Origin: Pseudomonadota bacterium
GTDB taxonomy: Bacteria; Pseudomonadota; Gammaproteobacteria; Burkholderiales; Ferrovaceae
NCBI GenBank assembly: GCA_021828575.1
Contig: JAJZEL010000252.1
Span: 1-7,139, forward strand
Direction: 5' to 3'
Length of the DNA: 7,139 bases
Shown: piece after piece, positions 6,604 through 7,139 of the stretch
How the letters are laid out: each line of letters starts with the position of its first letter
Numbering within the stretch: the stretch's first letter is position 1
Notes under the pieces: model-generated
Told to the model about the DNA's origin: nothing
Database searches by the model: none
What the model saw: only the letters and a program-made list of their open reading frames with translations
Position numbers and translations under genes: made by a program

Positions 6604-6698
6604 GTTGGTGCAACACCCAACTCCTGCTTTTCTCCCTAGAGCAGGATTTCCGCCGATCACAAGTGGCGTTTGCCCTCGTCCCGCGGGGGCATTTTTTT
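6604..6698 (+). ncRNA. Predicted sigma-E-dependent small RNA, about 95 nt
   Basis: An unannotated transcript is predicted from the sigma-E promoter to the intrinsic terminator, wholly within the hemB-engB gap and on the opposite strand to both. Seen folds: a 5' hairpin GTTGG/CCAAC (6604-6608 with 6617-6621); a perfect 7-bp stem TCCTGCT/AGCAGGA (6622-6628 with 6640-6646) with loop TTTCTCCCTAG; a short CGCC/GGCG stem (6651-6654 with 6664-6667); and the terminator hairpin. The same strand is open in one frame, but there is no ribosome site and no plausible protein. Size, promoter type and U-rich end resemble Hfq-dependent porin-repressing RNAs such as MicA or RybB, but the sequence matches no family I know. 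Both transcript ends are predicted, not observed. Confidence 0.65.
6671..6698 (+). terminator. Rho-independent terminator of the predicted small RNA
   Basis: TGCCCTCG (6671-6678) pairs with CGGGGGCA (6684-6691) through 8 bp including one G-U, with a 5-base loop (TCCCG), followed at once by seven T (6692-6698). On the minus strand the stem gains an A-C mismatch and has no T run, so it works only for plus-strand transcription, although no plus-strand protein gene ends here. The T run abuts and overlaps the engB stop codon (6697-6699). Confidence 0.8.
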
Positions 6699-7139
6699 AT
6701 CCGGGTATTTCAGCCCCAGTCAGAAACAAGGGTTCAATGATGGCCCTGGCTTCCTCCAACCCTTCTCTGGACGTGCTTGAAAAAGCAATAACTTCAATTG
6801 GTTGTGGTAATTCTGGCAAGGCATTGCGTACTTCTCGCACAGTATTGAGGCGCGCTCCTCGTCCCAGTTTGTCGGCTTTGGTCAACAAAATCAGCAGGGG
6901 TTTGCCGCTTGGGAAGTACCATTCCAGCAATTGCCGATCAAGGGGGGTCAGGGGGTGACGGATATCCATGAGAACCACCAGCCCTTTCAGCGAAATTCGC
7001 GATGCCAGATAGCGAGAGAGGAAGGCCTGCCAGTGCTGTTTTACCGCATGGGGGACTTCCGCGTAACCATAACCAGGCAGGTCCACAAGAAACTTGGGTT
7101 CCTCACCCAGGCTGAAAAAATTGAGGTGCTGAGTTCTCC
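6697..7139 (-). CDS. engB: Ribosome biogenesis GTPase EngB/YihA/YsxC, C-terminal part (cut by right edge)
   Basis: An essential TRAFAC GTPase needed for late assembly of the large ribosomal subunit and, in many bacteria, for division. 146 residues are present; about 60 N-terminal residues with the Walker A (G1) loop lie beyond the window. The visible part starts RTQHLNFFSL, just after the G2 threonine region. It continues with G3 DLPGYGYAEVP, the conserved LMDIRHPLTPLD, G4 TKAD and a G5-like FSSTSREG, ending GAEIPG. The GTG at 7086 is an internal valine, since the frame and family similarity continue to the window edge. It is the gene upstream of hemB in the same direction, an order I associate with betaproteobacteria. 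Its stop codon overlaps the T run of the convergent small RNA terminator. Confidence 0.96.
   Translation of the reverse strand, partial: RTQHLNFFSLGEEPKFLVDLPGYGYAEVPHAVKQHWQAFLSRYLASRISLKGLVVLMDIRHPLTPLDRQLLEWYFPSGKPLLILLTKADKLGRGARLNTVREVRNALPELPQPIEVIAFSSTSREGLEEARAIIEPLFLTGAEIPG

Noticed and set aside
6538..6660. Extension of hemB upstream to a start at 6660
   Set aside because: The 41 extra residues do not resemble HemB, and ATG 6537 already gives the family length and N-terminus.
6536..6958. 140-codon open frame on the plus strand covering the small RNA and part of engB
   Set aside because: Low-complexity translation with no domain; it runs antisense into engB and includes promoter and terminator elements.

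Overview
The window is ordinary chromosome of a Gram-negative bacterium, most likely a betaproteobacterium. This rests on the style of GltB, PBP1A, HemB and EngB and on the neighbourhood mrcA / aroK-aroB / gltB and engB-hemB. I see no phage, insertion sequence, CRISPR array, tRNA or rRNA. Genes are packed tightly, with several overlaps, and nearly all of the sequence is coding.

Layout. On the minus strand, reading leftwards from 2618: aroK, aroB and a 56-residue two-helix membrane protein of the YqaE/Pmp3 type, all overlapping and so probably one operon. A terminator-like inverted repeat follows, then the start of gltB (glutamate synthase large subunit), which runs off the left edge. On the plus strand, diverging from aroK across 59 bases: mrcA (PBP1A, a bifunctional peptidoglycan synthase), then, 4 bases after it, a small protein that looks like a degenerate nucleotidyltransferase. 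That gene converges on and overlaps by 14 bases the minus-strand hemB (porphobilinogen synthase). Upstream of hemB on the same strand is the 3' part of engB (yihA), a ribosome-assembly GTPase cut by the right edge.

The most interesting object is in the 159-base gap between hemB and engB, on the strand opposite both. It has a perfect sigma-E/AlgU-type promoter (GGAACTT, 15 bases, GTCTGA) at 6570-6597. About 95 bases of hairpin-rich, non-coding sequence follow, ending in a strong intrinsic terminator (hairpin plus seven T) at 6671-6698 that abuts the engB stop codon. This is the architecture of an envelope-stress small RNA such as MicA or RybB of enterics. I recognise no named family. One hairpin presents a pyrimidine-rich loop (UCUCCCU) that could pair with ribosome binding sites.

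The genes are core functions: shikimate pathway (AroK, AroB), nitrogen assimilation (GltB), wall synthesis (PBP1A), haem synthesis (HemB) and ribosome maturation (EngB). In many beta- and gammaproteobacteria the pilMNOPQ genes lie between mrcA and aroK. Here they are absent and the two genes face each other directly.
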